In this document: positions 38,601 through 53,600 of the stretch, piece after piece
Layout of the letters: each line of letters opens with the position of its first letter
Numbering within the stretch: position 1 is the first letter of the stretch
From: Eupeodes corollae
Taxonomy: Eukaryota > Arthropoda > Insecta > Diptera > Syrphidae
Direction of reading: 5' to 3'
NCBI RefSeq assembly: GCF_945859685.1
Contig: NC_079149.1
Span: 24,773,118 to 24,837,117 of the forward strand
DNA: 64,000 nucleotides
Position numbers and translations under genes: made by a program
Notes under the pieces: generated by a model
The model's input: only the letters and a program-made list of their open reading frames with translations
Database searches by the model: none
Told to the model about the DNA's origin: nothing

Positions 38601-41600
38601 AGTAGAAGACCAAAGCGTAATGTCAGTTGAGCGTTGTTGAGTATTGCGAAGGAAGCGAAGAAGGTGGGTTAAATGGTGAATGAGGGCCAGACCAAGTATA
38701 TGCTGTTATCAAAAATGGACATTGAAAAACGACGTCTTGGACAAAACGTCACCATGAACTTCGAGGTAGTTAAGGACTTTGTGTACTTAGGCACCGCTAT
38801 TAACACAGACAACGACATCAGCGCTGAAATCAAACGAAGACTAACTCTTGAAAATCGCTGCTTCTTTGGACTTAAAAATTAAAGTCCTCTCTCGAGCATC
38901 TAAAGTCACCATCTATAACATACTCATCATCCCGCATGTTGGTTGAGGTCCAGGTCCGCCTCGGACTGTAGAGACACTTTAAGTAAGTAATCCAAAAAGT
39001 TAGTACCTATACAAAACTATTAATTTTAAATTTGTCAATTTTTCAACCGTTTATATAGGCTTTCCTTATTTTTCATTAGTTTAAGCAACTTATTTATAAG
39101 AGTGTACCAAATCAGCCAAGGCGTGTTTAAGTTTAGTGATACTACAGAACCCCAATTGAGTTTTGTCAGATAAAAGGAAAAAAAATCAAATTACCTTATT
39201 CCGAGTGTTTTCGTTTAAAACAGAAAAATGATTATGTTTATTTTCCAAAACTATTGATTTTTGTTCATCCCTGAAGAATTCAACTTTAACTTGTTTATTA
39301 TAATAAATTAAATATGCATTTATTTATTATAACTGAATCATCGTTTGATTATTATCCTTTTAATGATGAAGAAAAATAATTTCAAAAGATATGCAACCAT
39401 GCGACATGACATTTCTCCAGGCGCACACTACACCATGCATCTTCATTTTGCAATGCGATTGCATCAAAGCAAATCAAAAATCCCTCGAGCAATAAATAAT
39501 TGACTTAAAATGAACACAATATTTATTTTATTTTTTTTTCGCAATTGTTAAAAAATAATAACGAAATGCTTTATGAAGAGCAATATTATGAGTATTCAAG
39601 AATGTTAACCAATGTTATTATTTCTCAATCTCATTATTCGCCATTTTTCAACATTTCCAATGACAAAAAATTATTCATTATTTTAATATATGGATTTTTA
39701 AAAATTCGTTATAGTTATATTTTGTGATATACGAATTGGTATTTACAAGAAATCACAAAAAGCTTACTTATAAATGAGCCCTTCTGATTGAAACGATTTC
39801 AAAAATGTTATTTTTTAAATATGCAATTTTTCTAAAATTAAATTTCAGAACAGATACAATTTTCTTTATTACAATGTAGCAATCATTTCTTCACGCATAT
39901 GGGTGTTTGTGTGTGTGTGGGTATCTGTGAGTTTGTGTATATATAAAGAAGGAGTGTGTGTAAGCATTTTAAAAATCCTTGCGCTGCATTTTTATGCACT
40001 TCAATACAACACAACACAACCTATAGCTAGAGAAAAAAGCAAAAGTATAAAGATTATAGATATAAGTTATAAGAATATACAAATAATATGTTTTAGTTTA
40101 AAAAATATTATTTTGATGTATTTTTTTTAAATAAAAACTAGCGCTTTTTAAATGTCTGTTTTTTCACATTTTTTTTTAAAATAATAAACACAAAACTAAA
40201 AATAGTGACATGATACAAAACAATTATAAAACAAAAAATAAATTATATGCACATTTAACACAAAAATTTGTAAAATATTGTGGAAAAATATACAAGAAAT
40301 TCTTGTTTTTGGTGATGTAGAAATACAAAAACTTAAAAATAAAAGTTTTTAAATTATATTTTTAACACTAGGCATATGGATCCATTCTTAAATTGCAATT
40401 AATATTAGCTCAAGACAATATTGTATAAAATTTATAAGATATTTAAAATTGTTTGTATACATTATATAGCCATAGAGCAGCAGGATATTAAAGCTTTACT
40501 TAAGAATAGATAGATATCCTATCATCAAGTCTACCAGATGAAAACCAAAATACAACAAGACAACGGTACAAAGAATATTGAAACAACAGATTTGTTTTAT
40601 TTTTGAAATATTTTGTTTTGAATTTGATTTTTGTTTTTTGTGTTCTTTTTTTTTTAAATATCTTTTTGCAAGTATTTACAGTTAATTATAATAATATTTT
40701 TATTTTTTTTTATTGTCCAATTATTTTATGAAAACTCATCTATTCTATTATAGTTTGTATATTTTTTAAAATTTTATTAAATGCTGAAACAAGATAAGCG
40801 TATAAGAGAGGCTGGCGCAGATTTTTTAAATTTAATTTTTGTTTGTATATAAATTTAATCGGATTGCAGAGCGTATATTTTTATGTTTTGTCCAATTTGT
40901 TTGGTTTATTTACACAGAAATATGATTTTTGTTGAATTTTATATCATATATGTATAGCAGAGCTTTAATATAATATATATATATATTTAAATTGACGAGC
41001 ATTCATATATAAGGTACGAGTATATGGTATAAATGATTTTGTATATGGATCCTTTTTACAGCTTTTAAATATTATTAATTTTACAATGCATACAACAGCG
41101 ATGTACGAGTGAGCAATTGTTGTTGTTGTTTTTATTAAGCTTTGTACACAATGGCGGGGATTTTCGGTTTTGATTTTGATAAAGCACACTTTGAAAGGTA
41201 AAAGTACACTTATGAACAATAATTAAAGGGCGTGACAAAAAAGTAACTTCTGATTACTTTTTTGTCCAAACCTTTATTATGTTTTATCGATTCCTGAAAT
41301 TATATAGGTTAATAATTTGAAAAACGTTTTTCTTTGTTCTAAAATTTAAATTACATATATTATCAAGACACTTGTGGCAGACCATGTGCTTCCAAATTAT
41401 AGGCATTTGTATTTATGTTGAAGGTTGAGACAAACGTTTTCATCACTTAATTCATAATTAAAGTTTAATATTATTAAGAATATATTTATAAAATCGTGAT
41501 TTATGATAATTTCATAGCACTAATACTAGTCGTTTTTTTTTTTAAAGCAGTAACTCCTAAAAGAACACTTTATACACTTACAAAAAATCAATAACTCCTA

Positions 41601-44600
41601 AAAGAACACTTTATAAACTTTTTCTAATTAAGTTAAAGTTGGTTTTCGAGAGAGATTAAGTTTGCTAGTTAAAGTAATAGCTAGTTGCTTACTCTAAATT
41701 TTAATATTGGCCTTCTCAAATTATATCAATCACATTTTTAATATTCTATAGGGAATACCTTACATTTTTGTAATTACTTAACTATTACAAATGTTGGTGA
41801 ACAAATTGCAGTGGCCACACCAGCGGCCATTAAGTTGTCAAAATAAATTCAAATAAAACAACATTTTTCAAAAGGGTGAAATTTAACCGTTTAGGAACAC
41901 TCTGAACATTCTTTTCTTAAAATAAGATAGTATTAAACGATAACCAAAAAACTATATTTTCATAGCAACTGGTACGACGAAGTCCTTAAATTTTAAGATT
42001 TTACAAATTGACATAGGATCCATGAAGCTCATGCCTTCCTTGCAATGTTCAAAAAATTGACGTTTGCCTGATCGCCAATATTTTCCGAAATAAAATTACT
42101 ATTTTTATGTTCTTCTGTGCAGTCTAAAGATTAATAGTTATTATGACTGTTAATATTATTTCTATATTTATTTCTCTCTATGACAAATAACATCGAAAAT
42201 AATAATAATAACTTTTTTCCAAGTCAAAAATCATATTTTTATCTAAAAACTCTTATGTAAATAATTTTCTACTACGTTAATAAACAAACAAATAATACCT
42301 GAACTTTAAGTCGCTTGTAGAAATAAAAACATTAATATACACAGTTCTTAATTTCCTAAACCCCCAAGTTTGAGTGCGTTATAAATCAGAGCTATTCTCT
42401 TATAAGCTTATGTCTAAATAAGAGTTCTAACGCTTGAAATATTGATCAAACGATGAGTTCGAACTCAATCGATTTCTAATTTGTTCGATAAACCAAGCTT
42501 TGAAGCTAGAACTTTGTGAAGAAATTGCCCGTAAGATAGGTTAAAACTCGTCAGATTGTCATATGACAAAACTAGTCACACGCTTCAGGGTTAAATCAAT
42601 TCTAGCTTTTTTTTTATAATTAGCGAACACTAAAAGGGTTTTGTATACCTTTAATATGCCACAAACATAAGGAAGGGTTGGATAGGAGGTGTCGGTGCAC
42701 ATTGCTTTTGAATTTCTGAGCATTGCAATGATAGGGAAGGATAGAGCTTGGCAAAGCATTCCAAAAATGAATCTCTGTACTTCATAGTACGGTTGGGCTT
42801 AAGGGTAAACTGATGGGCATTCCTAGAAGCGATTACGGTTAAATTGTTTAAGGGGAGGAATGCAACTGGCTATTTCACTAGAACATAGACTATACAAAAA
42901 TGTTAAAAAACGTGAGACAAGAAACTTTACGACGATGTTCCAGTGACGTAATCAATTTAATAGCTCTTCTTTGAATACTTTCCAAGAGGCTTAAATAAGT
43001 TATTGGAGCAACAGCCCAGAGATGAGAGTTATATTCAAGCTTCGGACGTATGTATATTGGTTTTGTAGATTGTAGCCAGATCAGACGGAGAGACAAATTT
43101 TTTGCATCGTCTCAAAAGACCTAGACATCTTGCAGAATTTTTGGCGAAATCGGGTATGTGATCGCTCCACAAAAGGTGGTTGCTGGTGCACATTCCGAGG
43201 ATGTCAAGATTTACAGCATTGCGTTTTTGAAGCATTGAATTTCACACGGTTTTTTATCTAAAAACGAGTCTAAAAACGAATTTGAGCTAAGAGTTCTATC
43301 GTCAGCGAAACAATGTATTGGATTAGAGGTAGCAGACAGGAGATCATTTATAAAATTGAGGAATAGAATCGGAGACAAAACGGAACCCTGGGGCACACCA
43401 GCATATATTTTATGGGTTTCAGACTTGAATCCGTCCAAAACAACTTGAAGTGAGCGGTTCATAAGAAAATGTTCAATATAACGAAGAAGAGATTCGTCAA
43501 TACCAAAAGCACGCATTTTCAATAAAAGAGCAAGATGCCAGACTTTATCAAATGTTTTTGAAATATCAGGTGAAATAATTTAACTTTCTGCAAAATAATG
43601 TAAAGATTTGTTCCATTGTTCGATTAGATGAAGCATGAGATCATTAGTGGACCTATTGCTAAGAAAACTGTAATGCTGGTTACCTCCGTTCCTCAAGATA
43701 TTTCTTAATCTAATAATTAATCCGCATTTTCATGACCTTAAAAAGAAGGGACGTTAGTGCTATCGGTCTTTAATTATCTGGCGAAGAAGATTCGCTTTTT
43801 TTTGGGATTGGCTGAACAAATGCAATTTTTGAACTATTCGGAAAGAGCCTACAAAAATAGGAGAGATGAAAAAGCTTACGCAGTGGTTTTGCTAGCATGG
43901 AGGAAAACCCCTTCAGAATAATAGCGGGGATACCATCGGGACCAGCGGATCTATAGGTGTTGAGATTTTTAAGAAATCTCGCCACACTATAATAACGAAA
44001 ATAGGTTGGTCCCATAGAAGGTGGAATTTTCGGCGAACTGCCATGCAAACAAGTTAGCTTTATCAATAGAGCTAAGGAAAGGAGTGCCATTGACAACAGG
44101 AAGAGGTAGAATTCCTAATGTTTTTTTACAAATGACGAAAAATACTTACTGCCTAAGGGACATTGCAGTATAGTCTAAATTATAATACTCTAAGCTCAGC
44201 AATTTCTGTTGACTAGCTTTTGATTTTAGGCTGAAAAAAAACTGGAGTCAGAGGTTTTGAAAAAAAAAGTTATGGAAACGAGAAATTTAACATTCAAATT
44301 AGATTTGCTTTTAGTTCAACAGTAAAATGTTTAAATTTTAATAGTTAAATTTAAAGCAACTGCTGAATGGTTTAAAGTATAACCGAACGGTTTATGGCTT
44401 CACATCTCGAAGATAAGAAATCGTTTATATTGTATACTACTTTAATTGCTGAAAATTCGGAAATTTCGTTAGACTTTCAGTAAAAGTTATTGCTTGAAAT
44501 TGTCTAAGTATAAAAAAATGCCATAATTGAGCAAATGATTTTTAAATTGTGATAAATTATTTCAGCTTTTTGTTTTTTTGGAACAGCAAGAAAACAACGT

Positions 44601-47600
44601 ATTACTATCAACATTATTTCCTTCAAAGCCGACATTTTTTGAAAAACATTCACAATGTCAATATTTGTCCATAGTTCTTTTTAAGCTCTTGTAATGAAAA
44701 CTAAGGTCCGCTTAAAACTTATTTTTTGATTGTAATAATTTATTCATAATCTCGCTGTTGTTAATATTTCCAGTTTTCGAATATGTGTAAAATTAGAGGA
44801 AAAATTCAAGCTTTATAAATGTTTTCCTCACTCTAAGCATTTGAATATTTTGCACAAAATTAATAAGGAATTTATTTCATATCTTGGAATAAAGGCTGAA
44901 GAGACGCCTCTTTAAAGTGAATGTAAGTATTTTATTTTTTGAACAATACATTTTAAATTTTGTGTCAAAAAATTATTTTCCATGCGCTCTTCTTTTGTGA
45001 TTTCTAACTTTTATTCTAAAAACAAACAATAGTCAAAACAGAATTGATGCGAATATGGTATACAAAAGTATTCATATACAAATAAATATTTAAATTCGAT
45101 CATTCTGAATTTTCTGAGAAGTGTGGTTTCACGCTCTATTGTAAACATTTCGTCAAACAAATTGTCAATCAGTATTTTTTGGTTTAAAAAGCCTAACTTA
45201 AAAATATTAAGATACATTTAATTTTTCTGTAGGCTTTAAAAATATGAATTAAGGATTTTGTCTTTATTTTCATCTGAATCTTGCAATGATTGGAAGATAC
45301 AGAGTGTGGTAAGGAAGCCCACATTCGCGTAGTATGATATAGCAATGAATCTCTTTACTTAACAGTGCTTCGAAAGATGGATTCTAGTGTATGCTGATGA
45401 ACATTCCCAAAAGCGCAAATATAACTGTTTGTTTTAACTTACTGTCCAAGAGGCTTAAGAAAGTTGCAGAAGCACCAGCCCAGTGATGGGAGCTGTACTC
45501 AAGCTTTGTACATAACAACCAGATCAGAGATCATGTATCGGATCATTCCACAAAAAGTGTATGGTGATACATCGTCAGTGAAATAATAAATTGGATTCGA
45601 AGTTGCAGACAAAAGATCATTAATGAAATTAAGAAAGAGTGTCGGAGACAAAAAAGAGCTTTCAGGCGCGATATATAATACAATGATCAGATTTGTCTGG
45701 AGGAGATGGAACATTTATACTGTCAGAAGTAAGAAAACAGTCATCAGGGAAGATCTCAGGACACAATTCTTCGGGTGTTGTCTGACCCGGACGTTAATGC
45801 CATGAAGAATTGTGAGCATTAAAATCTTCCTTAACAACGATTTCTGTGCGAGGAAAATTTGTTGAACTTGTGTTTGACAAATGTGAATGCTAATGGTTTT
45901 AATCCGTCAAATATTATTTAAACCATATTGAACGTACATACTCATTCATCTGGCTAATGGTAGGCAAAAATAAATTAGTTATAGTTATCATTGGTTTTCA
46001 TAATTAAAAACAACCATTCGAAGTTTTTTTGACAGGTCGTTTATAGTTTCATTAAAAATGTATGTCATTGGAAAAAATTTCCTGATTAAAATTTTTACTG
46101 ACAGAAATCTGTCATTGGAATTGTGTGAAATCGTAACATAAATCAGTGGAACGATTCCTTTCACTTTTGAACATAAACGTATCAGCTGTTCAGGAAAATG
46201 AATTTCCTTCCGGAAAATAGAAAAATACATTTTTAGAGCAAAGTAAATTAATTACACTTTCTTTTTCTCAAAAATAAAATTCTTTTTTGTGATTTCCGAT
46301 CGATCAGTAACTAATTTTTATTTCTAATCAAAGGGAAAAACCGTCAAATGTTGATTTAAATATTTTCCAGATCGATTTCAATGATAGCTATAACTGGGGC
46401 CTTAAAATAATGAAACAACTGTCTATTATATTTTGTTTTAAAGTTTTCTTAAGTTGAATTAACTGACCTGCTGCTCTGACAGTTTTCTTGGTTTCCAGCT
46501 CACTTCAATTTGAATCTAAGATTTTCAATAGTATTTTTCGTCCCTTACCTTTGAAAAAAGTGACATAACCCACTTAAACCTTAATTATGTTTCAAGAAGG
46601 TTTTACTACGATAAACAATTCTTTCGATTTCGTTTTTTAACTAAGCTTACATTATCTGACATTTAATAATAGTTTTTGACATTTTTAATTACAAATAGCA
46701 AACCGTCTGATTAAAGCCTTTCTTTTTTGTTTCTGTTTCTGATTCTTGTATTTCTATTTTCTTTGATTAAAAACTATTTTGGCCACCATATTGAAATAAA
46801 ACTTTTGACATTTATGTACATATGTAAAGGCGTTTTTCTTTTTTAAATAACCTTAACATCCTCTTTACAAAACGTGTTTTGAGCGCTAAGGAACACACCT
46901 AAACAGTAAGCTGTCAATTTACTTGTCATTTTCTTCTGCAGGAAAAAGAAACAGCATTCAAAACGTAAATAAATATGGAAAAACTTAACTTATAACTTAT
47001 CAAGAATTTGATTTATGTATATTTTTTTAAGTAAGTGAAAATAAAGGTTCAGACACTTTACCGACTACTACACTCTTTCTATATTTTTATTTTTCTTAAT
47101 AAATTTTATCTATCAAATTCCTGAGCTCAGCATTAAACTAGGTCTGTTCAATTATTTGTATCTAAGCTCATATATTGTGCTCTGAACGAACGCAGAAAAC
47201 GTTCAGAACGCTGAACGTTTCGTGGTAAAAATGATAAGGAATTTTTTGTTTGACAGTTCAGGCTCTGCTCTGAATCTCGATCTCTGCTTTAAAAGCTTAT
47301 GACTAATTTAATATGTGAGAATTAAAATTTTGTACATTTATGATCAAGAAAATTATCCTCTTGTAGTTAAATTACAGAGCGGTATTTTAAGCACTGTTCT
47401 GTATTAAGTTAAATGTTTGCGAAGAAGGAATTTTGAGGGATATATGTAGGTGGGTGACCTGGCCTGTGTTAGTGACATAAAAGTTTCGAAATTTTAGAAA
47501 AGCTGTGGTATTGCCTAAACTTATAACTAAACTAAATTTACAAAAGACAACACATTAAGTGATGGCTTTTTGTGCATATTGAAACGAAGGTAATGAAAAT

Positions 47601-50600
47601 GAATTCATTGATAAATGCTTTCAGATTAATATCCATGCTTTTTGTTCTAACAATCAACTTTTCGTAACTACTCTATACATGTCATGTACCTAATATCGAT
47701 ATGACATAATGATTTTGAGCATAGCTTGTCATATCGGAACTATAGTTGCATGCGATACCTGAAACTATACATCACTTAAGAAACTAAACATCTGATTTCT
47801 GAAACATATTTACACCCTGGTCCTATAATATTTACAGTGTGAAAGATTGGTTTCTTTTAAGAGATTACGTCAAGATTGACAAGTAACAGATTTATGAGAA
47901 TCTTCAAAACTTTGAAAAACTATTTATAAATTATAGTCCTCTTAAAAATGTTAAGAAATGTTTAAGCTTTTCAAATGTTTTGAAATATTTTATTTTATTT
48001 TATTTTATTTTATTTTATTTTATTTTATTTTATTTTATTTTATTTTATTTTATTTTATTTTAAGGTCACGATAAACACGAGTAAATTTTGCCATTTAAAA
48101 GAGTGCTTTATCCTATTTCACGTCTTTCTAAAATGTCGTTGGTCGATTCATCATTTTATTCTAAATTTCATCCATTCATCATTTTGCAGATATGCACAGA
48201 GGTCTTTCAAAATATATTTGTACAAAGTTTCATTTTTACGATTGCGGGTAGGATAGACTTGGACAGTTCCGAATTACGAGTACAAGCAAATGGCTGTAGT
48301 TTCATAAGTTGCTTGATTAACTTCAAGTCTCAAGCAAAGAGGCTTACACAGCCTCAACTTGACTTGAAGTTCTTCATTCAAATGCAAACAAAACTACTTT
48401 AGGTGCATTTTTTTAAATGTCAAAATGCTAGCGCCATCTAGTTGCACTCCTAACCAACACATCCAAATCTGATTCAAGGTTTTTTTTTGAGTAGATTTTG
48501 GTTTTATTTATTACGGTTTTGTTTGTTTGTTTTTATTTTCAAGTAAAGTTGATTTTTGTTTGTTTGTTTGTTTTGTTTCTTACCTCAAACAACCAGGACT
48601 GGCTCCTTCGAAAGCTGGACAACTTGTCAGCAAGTTACGATTCAAATGCAGACAAATGTCAGCTTGCAAGCATTCGGGAAATCCTTTCAATACAGAATTC
48701 ATATCGATTCCATTGGTATACGTCCAGGCGTGTTGAAAATATTCTTCTAAACGTTGTCTTAATGGATTTGGTATCTGAGTGTGTTAAAAACAGATCACGC
48801 AGAAGGATAGATAATAATAAAAACGAAAAATAATTAAATGAATTGTAATTCGATGAAATTCTTGTTTTACTTCAAAATTATGAATAAAAGGAGTTTTTCG
48901 ATAATATTTTTTTTTATAAAAAATAAAACAACATGGAAAAATTATAGAAAAATCCAAAAACGGTTTTTTCAAAAGCAACAGTTTTGTTGTGATTAGTTTC
49001 GTATTTTTGTTGTAAAATCAATAAACAATGAAATATAGAATGACAGTTAAAAGAAAAATATGTCAAAACGATACTTTATAAATGGGCAGACACTAGCGCC
49101 ACAAATGTCAAATGTTCTTTTTTGTTTAAATACATTTTTCAATGTTCTTCGTTCTTCGTTTTAAAGTTAAAGCATGTTTTTTTTGTTCGTTACACGCGTC
49201 GTCAATGCTGAATTGAATTTACACGTTAAGTCAAAGAGTGTTAGAGACAGAAAGAGACAGAGAGATGGTCACCGATCAGCGGAGCTGATCCGAACTTACC
49301 TGATGAAATCGAATGAATTCTCGTACGCGTAGCATTTGGGTATGATACCTGGCGGTACCAGAGTAGAGCCTTTGGATGATCGCCGATACATTACCGAATA
49401 TGCTGGCGTACATGAGGGCTGCAAGCAAACAGAAAAGTAAGAATTTTGAATCGGAGGATGATGGACATTTTGATTTTGAGATTGAGATTGTTTTTTTTTT
49501 TGGTTTAATGGTGATGAATGGATGAGACACGGTATACCAGTGGTAATTGAATATTTAACTTCAGAGTGTTGGTAATAAAGTTTAACTTTGTTGTCTTTAA
49601 ATATGCTGAAGGAGCATATGTACTTATTCAGAAATAAAAATAAATAGAGTATTTTATATTTATATTTGTTGATGTTGTTTTGTTTCCATCGATATTTAAC
49701 ATGTTTTTTTGTTCGATGAAATATTAAGTGGATTTTGTTTTTATAGCTTTTAAATATAAACCATAAATATAAAAAGAAAATTTTGAATAAAATATTGTTG
49801 TTGAAAGTTGTCAAAAATTTAGTACTTTCGTACTTTATATTGTTATACAAATTACAAAAACAAAAGTACTAAGAGAAAGATAAGAAACGTTTGAGTTGAA
49901 CTATTCGATTATGTAATTGTTGATGGAAATTGAAAAGTTCTTAAGCTACGTGCAGACGATTGCCCAATTTCTTCCAGGTATCGTACAATGAAGTAAACTA
50001 CTGTCAATTGTCAAACCATTGTTACACGACTTTCTAACAATGAAATGTTAATACTGGGAAAAGATTCACCAATCATTTGAATAGAAATTTAAGATATTTT
50101 GGAATTATTAGCTTCATTGGGAATTATTATCATAGTTCTAACAGATCCAACAATAGTACTAATTTTTAGTTGTTAAACTAATTGTCAATGTGGTTGGTTG
50201 CAAAGAGGGCTTGTCCAAATATGGATAAAATGAATATTGGTCAGCATTTGTATAGCCCTATTATTAAAGAACACTTATTCCACTTATTTATTTCACTGTT
50301 TAACAAAAGTACGAATTAAAACAAGGTATTGATTGAAAATATTATTAGCGACGTTCTTTTTAATTCTCATTATCTGATAATAAAAGTGTCCAAATTGTTA
50401 TTTGCAACCCTCGCGTTTGTACTTTTTTATTTACAAAAAATATTTGTCACATTATTGCTTATTCATTCACTAGGCCTACATCTTTTGTATTTACGTAATT
50501 AAGCTGAAACGTCATTTTACAGTTAGCCTCTAATCTACGTTACTTAATTTATCAGTAATATTTTATTTAGTAAATCCTATATGTTTATCTTAAAACAAGA

Positions 50601-53600
50601 TTTTATCCCTAAAGGTTTAAATAACCAACTTAAAACCTATTAAACTAATAGTACCTTATTTTCAGATGTCTAGGAAACATATAATATTTTGAGTCAACTC
50701 TTCGGAAAAACTCTATAGGGCGTTTCAAAAGTATTGCTAAGCAACATTTTAGGGGAAATTATCCTAAGATTCGTGTCAGAAATATCAAAATGTCTGCTAT
50801 TTTATCAAAACCTAATTAGTCGTGTTTGATATAATTATGCTGTAGTTGGACCTACTTATATTTTCTTATACAAAAGTTGATTTTTTATCCTGGATACAAT
50901 ATGTAACTTCGAGGTTCTTAGTTCAATGCAAACAAAAATGGAGACCATACTACTACAATCAATAGTTGGGACATTGGAAATGTAAATATGTTTTGATAAA
51001 TGATCACATCGAACAACTTATTTGGGGCAATTGTAAGACCACTTCAAACAAGTAAAAAGTGTATAAAAAGGTTTAAGCTCAAAAAACAAAATACCAAAAT
51101 TATGTTACAAAACTTTTCTCCTTTTATCTATTTTCAAAAAAATAGTTTATAGAAATATACACTATTAAGTTATCGGATGATTTTATTGAAAAACTGTTTC
51201 ATTAATGACTTTGCCCTAAAAACTACACCATAGTTAAAATTATGAACAATGCCATTAATTCATTGAACTTCGATTAAAATATTTTCGACGTGCAATTAGT
51301 TTCAATAAGATAGAATGTCAATTATTTTTAGAGGTACAAAATTGTTCAAAACTAATTTGTTTCTCCAAAACAAGTGGGGAATTCAATCAAATGTTATCCG
51401 AAATATATCACAAAAATTGCACTTGGTTATCTTTCATACAAAAATATAGTTTTATTATTATTTTAAGTCTTACTACTTTTTGTTTCTTTTTTATTTTCAT
51501 TAATATTTATTTAAATGGAAAAATCTTTGTACTTACCATTTAATTTTAATTTTATTTGTAATTAAAAAAATCTCGTTTGTACTAATTTTTGCTGAAATTA
51601 GTTTAATTATTGAGAAAAATCAAAAATAATTTGTTGTTATCGACTATGATATGGCCTTGCAACCAAAATTTCTTTATATAGCGATAATATTAAATTTTTA
51701 AGGCCGAAATTATTTTTTGTTAACGTTAATTCAATATATAGTTAGGTACTAAAAAACTACATTTTAATGTGAATTTGTTTTTAAGCTTAAAGTGCAAATA
51801 TTATTATTTATATTTTTTGATCTTAAAGCCGTGCAAATAAATTCAGCTAAATTAGCTTTTATTTCGAATGAGGTAAAATGCAGATTAAAAACAGAAAAGA
51901 ACAGCACAGAACAATAAATCCTTTTTGAAATGCAAAAAGCATTTGTCAGAACTGCGGATATGAATAATCTCAAAATATTAAACACTACTAATAGACCAAA
52001 ATTAGGATTATAAGAATAGATTACAGCAGTTAATTTGGTTTAAAGTGACAAATTGCGATAATACATAAAAAATTACAAGTGTGACATTAGTTATAAGTTT
52101 GTAAAGTGACAGCTGGAAAAGTAAAAATGGACAGGTTCAGGCAACATAAGAGACTTCGTTGCAGTCAACTTCATTCTTTCTTTGAACGTACATTTTGACC
52201 AAGGAAACTAGTCAGTTTTCCAAGTGTCATGAATTTCAAATTCAGAACTTTACTTCGCAAACTTCTATTTTAAGTTCATGGACAAAAAGTACCAACAAAA
52301 TTATTGTCTACAAAACACACCTCAGGAAAGCTACAAGTCCATCACGATTTGCATTTTGTATTCTAGAGAAATATTACTTATTTCTTTTCCAAATTTACAA
52401 AAAAACCTTTATACAGAAAGCAATAAATGAACTTGTGGAGAAAATAAATAAATCGTATAGTAATAAATTTCAGCTTTCATTTGAAATGAAAAAAACATGA
52501 TCAATTGTCATTTTGACGTAACTTGACTTGACTTAATGGTTAGGGAGATTTTTCTTGACAAAATTTCCAGTCAACTTTCCAATAATGTTGCCTTAATTGG
52601 AAAGTCATTTTTTGACAGCTGGCCAATTAGATACAAGAAACTTGCCTTACTTTCAAATTCCTTATGTAGTCTGAACCTGCCCATTGTTTGTTTGTCAAAA
52701 ATATCACAAGACCGAAGATTATTCTTCAATGCTGAATGATATTTTATGGATTGTCATTATTTCTCTTATATACAGGGTGGTGAAGGAATAGTGCTACAAA
52801 AATAAAATGGAAGAAAAGTATTTCAATAGAGCAATGGTACTATGCTTTACAGTCCGTCATTTCCGTCCAAAGGAAATTCAGGCGGGAGTTTGGTGGTATT
52901 CTCCCGACTAGACGGACAATTATGAGGCTGAAGATCGAGATGAAGCATTTTGACTAGAAACTTGTCGGTGCAACTTAGAGTTCGCCAAAGTCCAAATTAC
53001 AAGCAACTTAAACACTCAGAACTTTCCTCCTCGTGAGGAATATCGTCGGAAAATGAAAAAGACAACACATTGATTAATTTGTTAATATCTGTTGAGGCCC
53101 AATTTGACCTTAACGAAAATGAAAGTAAGAAAAATTGCCGTATTTGGATTGAATCAAATCTAGAAATGCTCCATGAGACGGAACTGCACCAGAAACGAGT
53201 AACTGTGTGGTGGACAATTTTATCAAGGTGTACTGTCGGGCTATACTTCTTTGAAGAAAATGGTTTAACAGTAACTTTCAATGGGAACTATTATTTAAAG
53301 ATGCTGAGAGCGTTTTCTTACCCAGAACTGATCTGGAGACGTATCCTATTGAATAGCATTTGGTGTGTACAATTGCACATATAGACAGATCAGTTATGGC
53401 AGAGCTCCAACGAAAATTCCATATACAATGTATGTCCAGGAACTCCACTTTTTGCTAGCCCCCAAGATCACCTCACCTAACTGTACCAGACTTTTTGTTA
53501 TAAGGATATGTCAAGCCGGAGGATTTCAGAACTAATTTCAGGAATTTGAATGAATTGAATAATAAATGAATAGTTACAATACTCGGCCGTAATATGTGAA

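Noticed and set aside
47100..47300. Possible short inverted element around GAACGTTCAGAACGCTGAACG
   Set aside because: Local palindromic words only; no consistent arms or target duplication.
49296..49850. 184-residue minus frame
   Set aside because: Only its last 39 residues are real (exon e4). The rest precedes a good TTGCAG acceptor and is Lys/Asn/Tyr-rich intron read-through.
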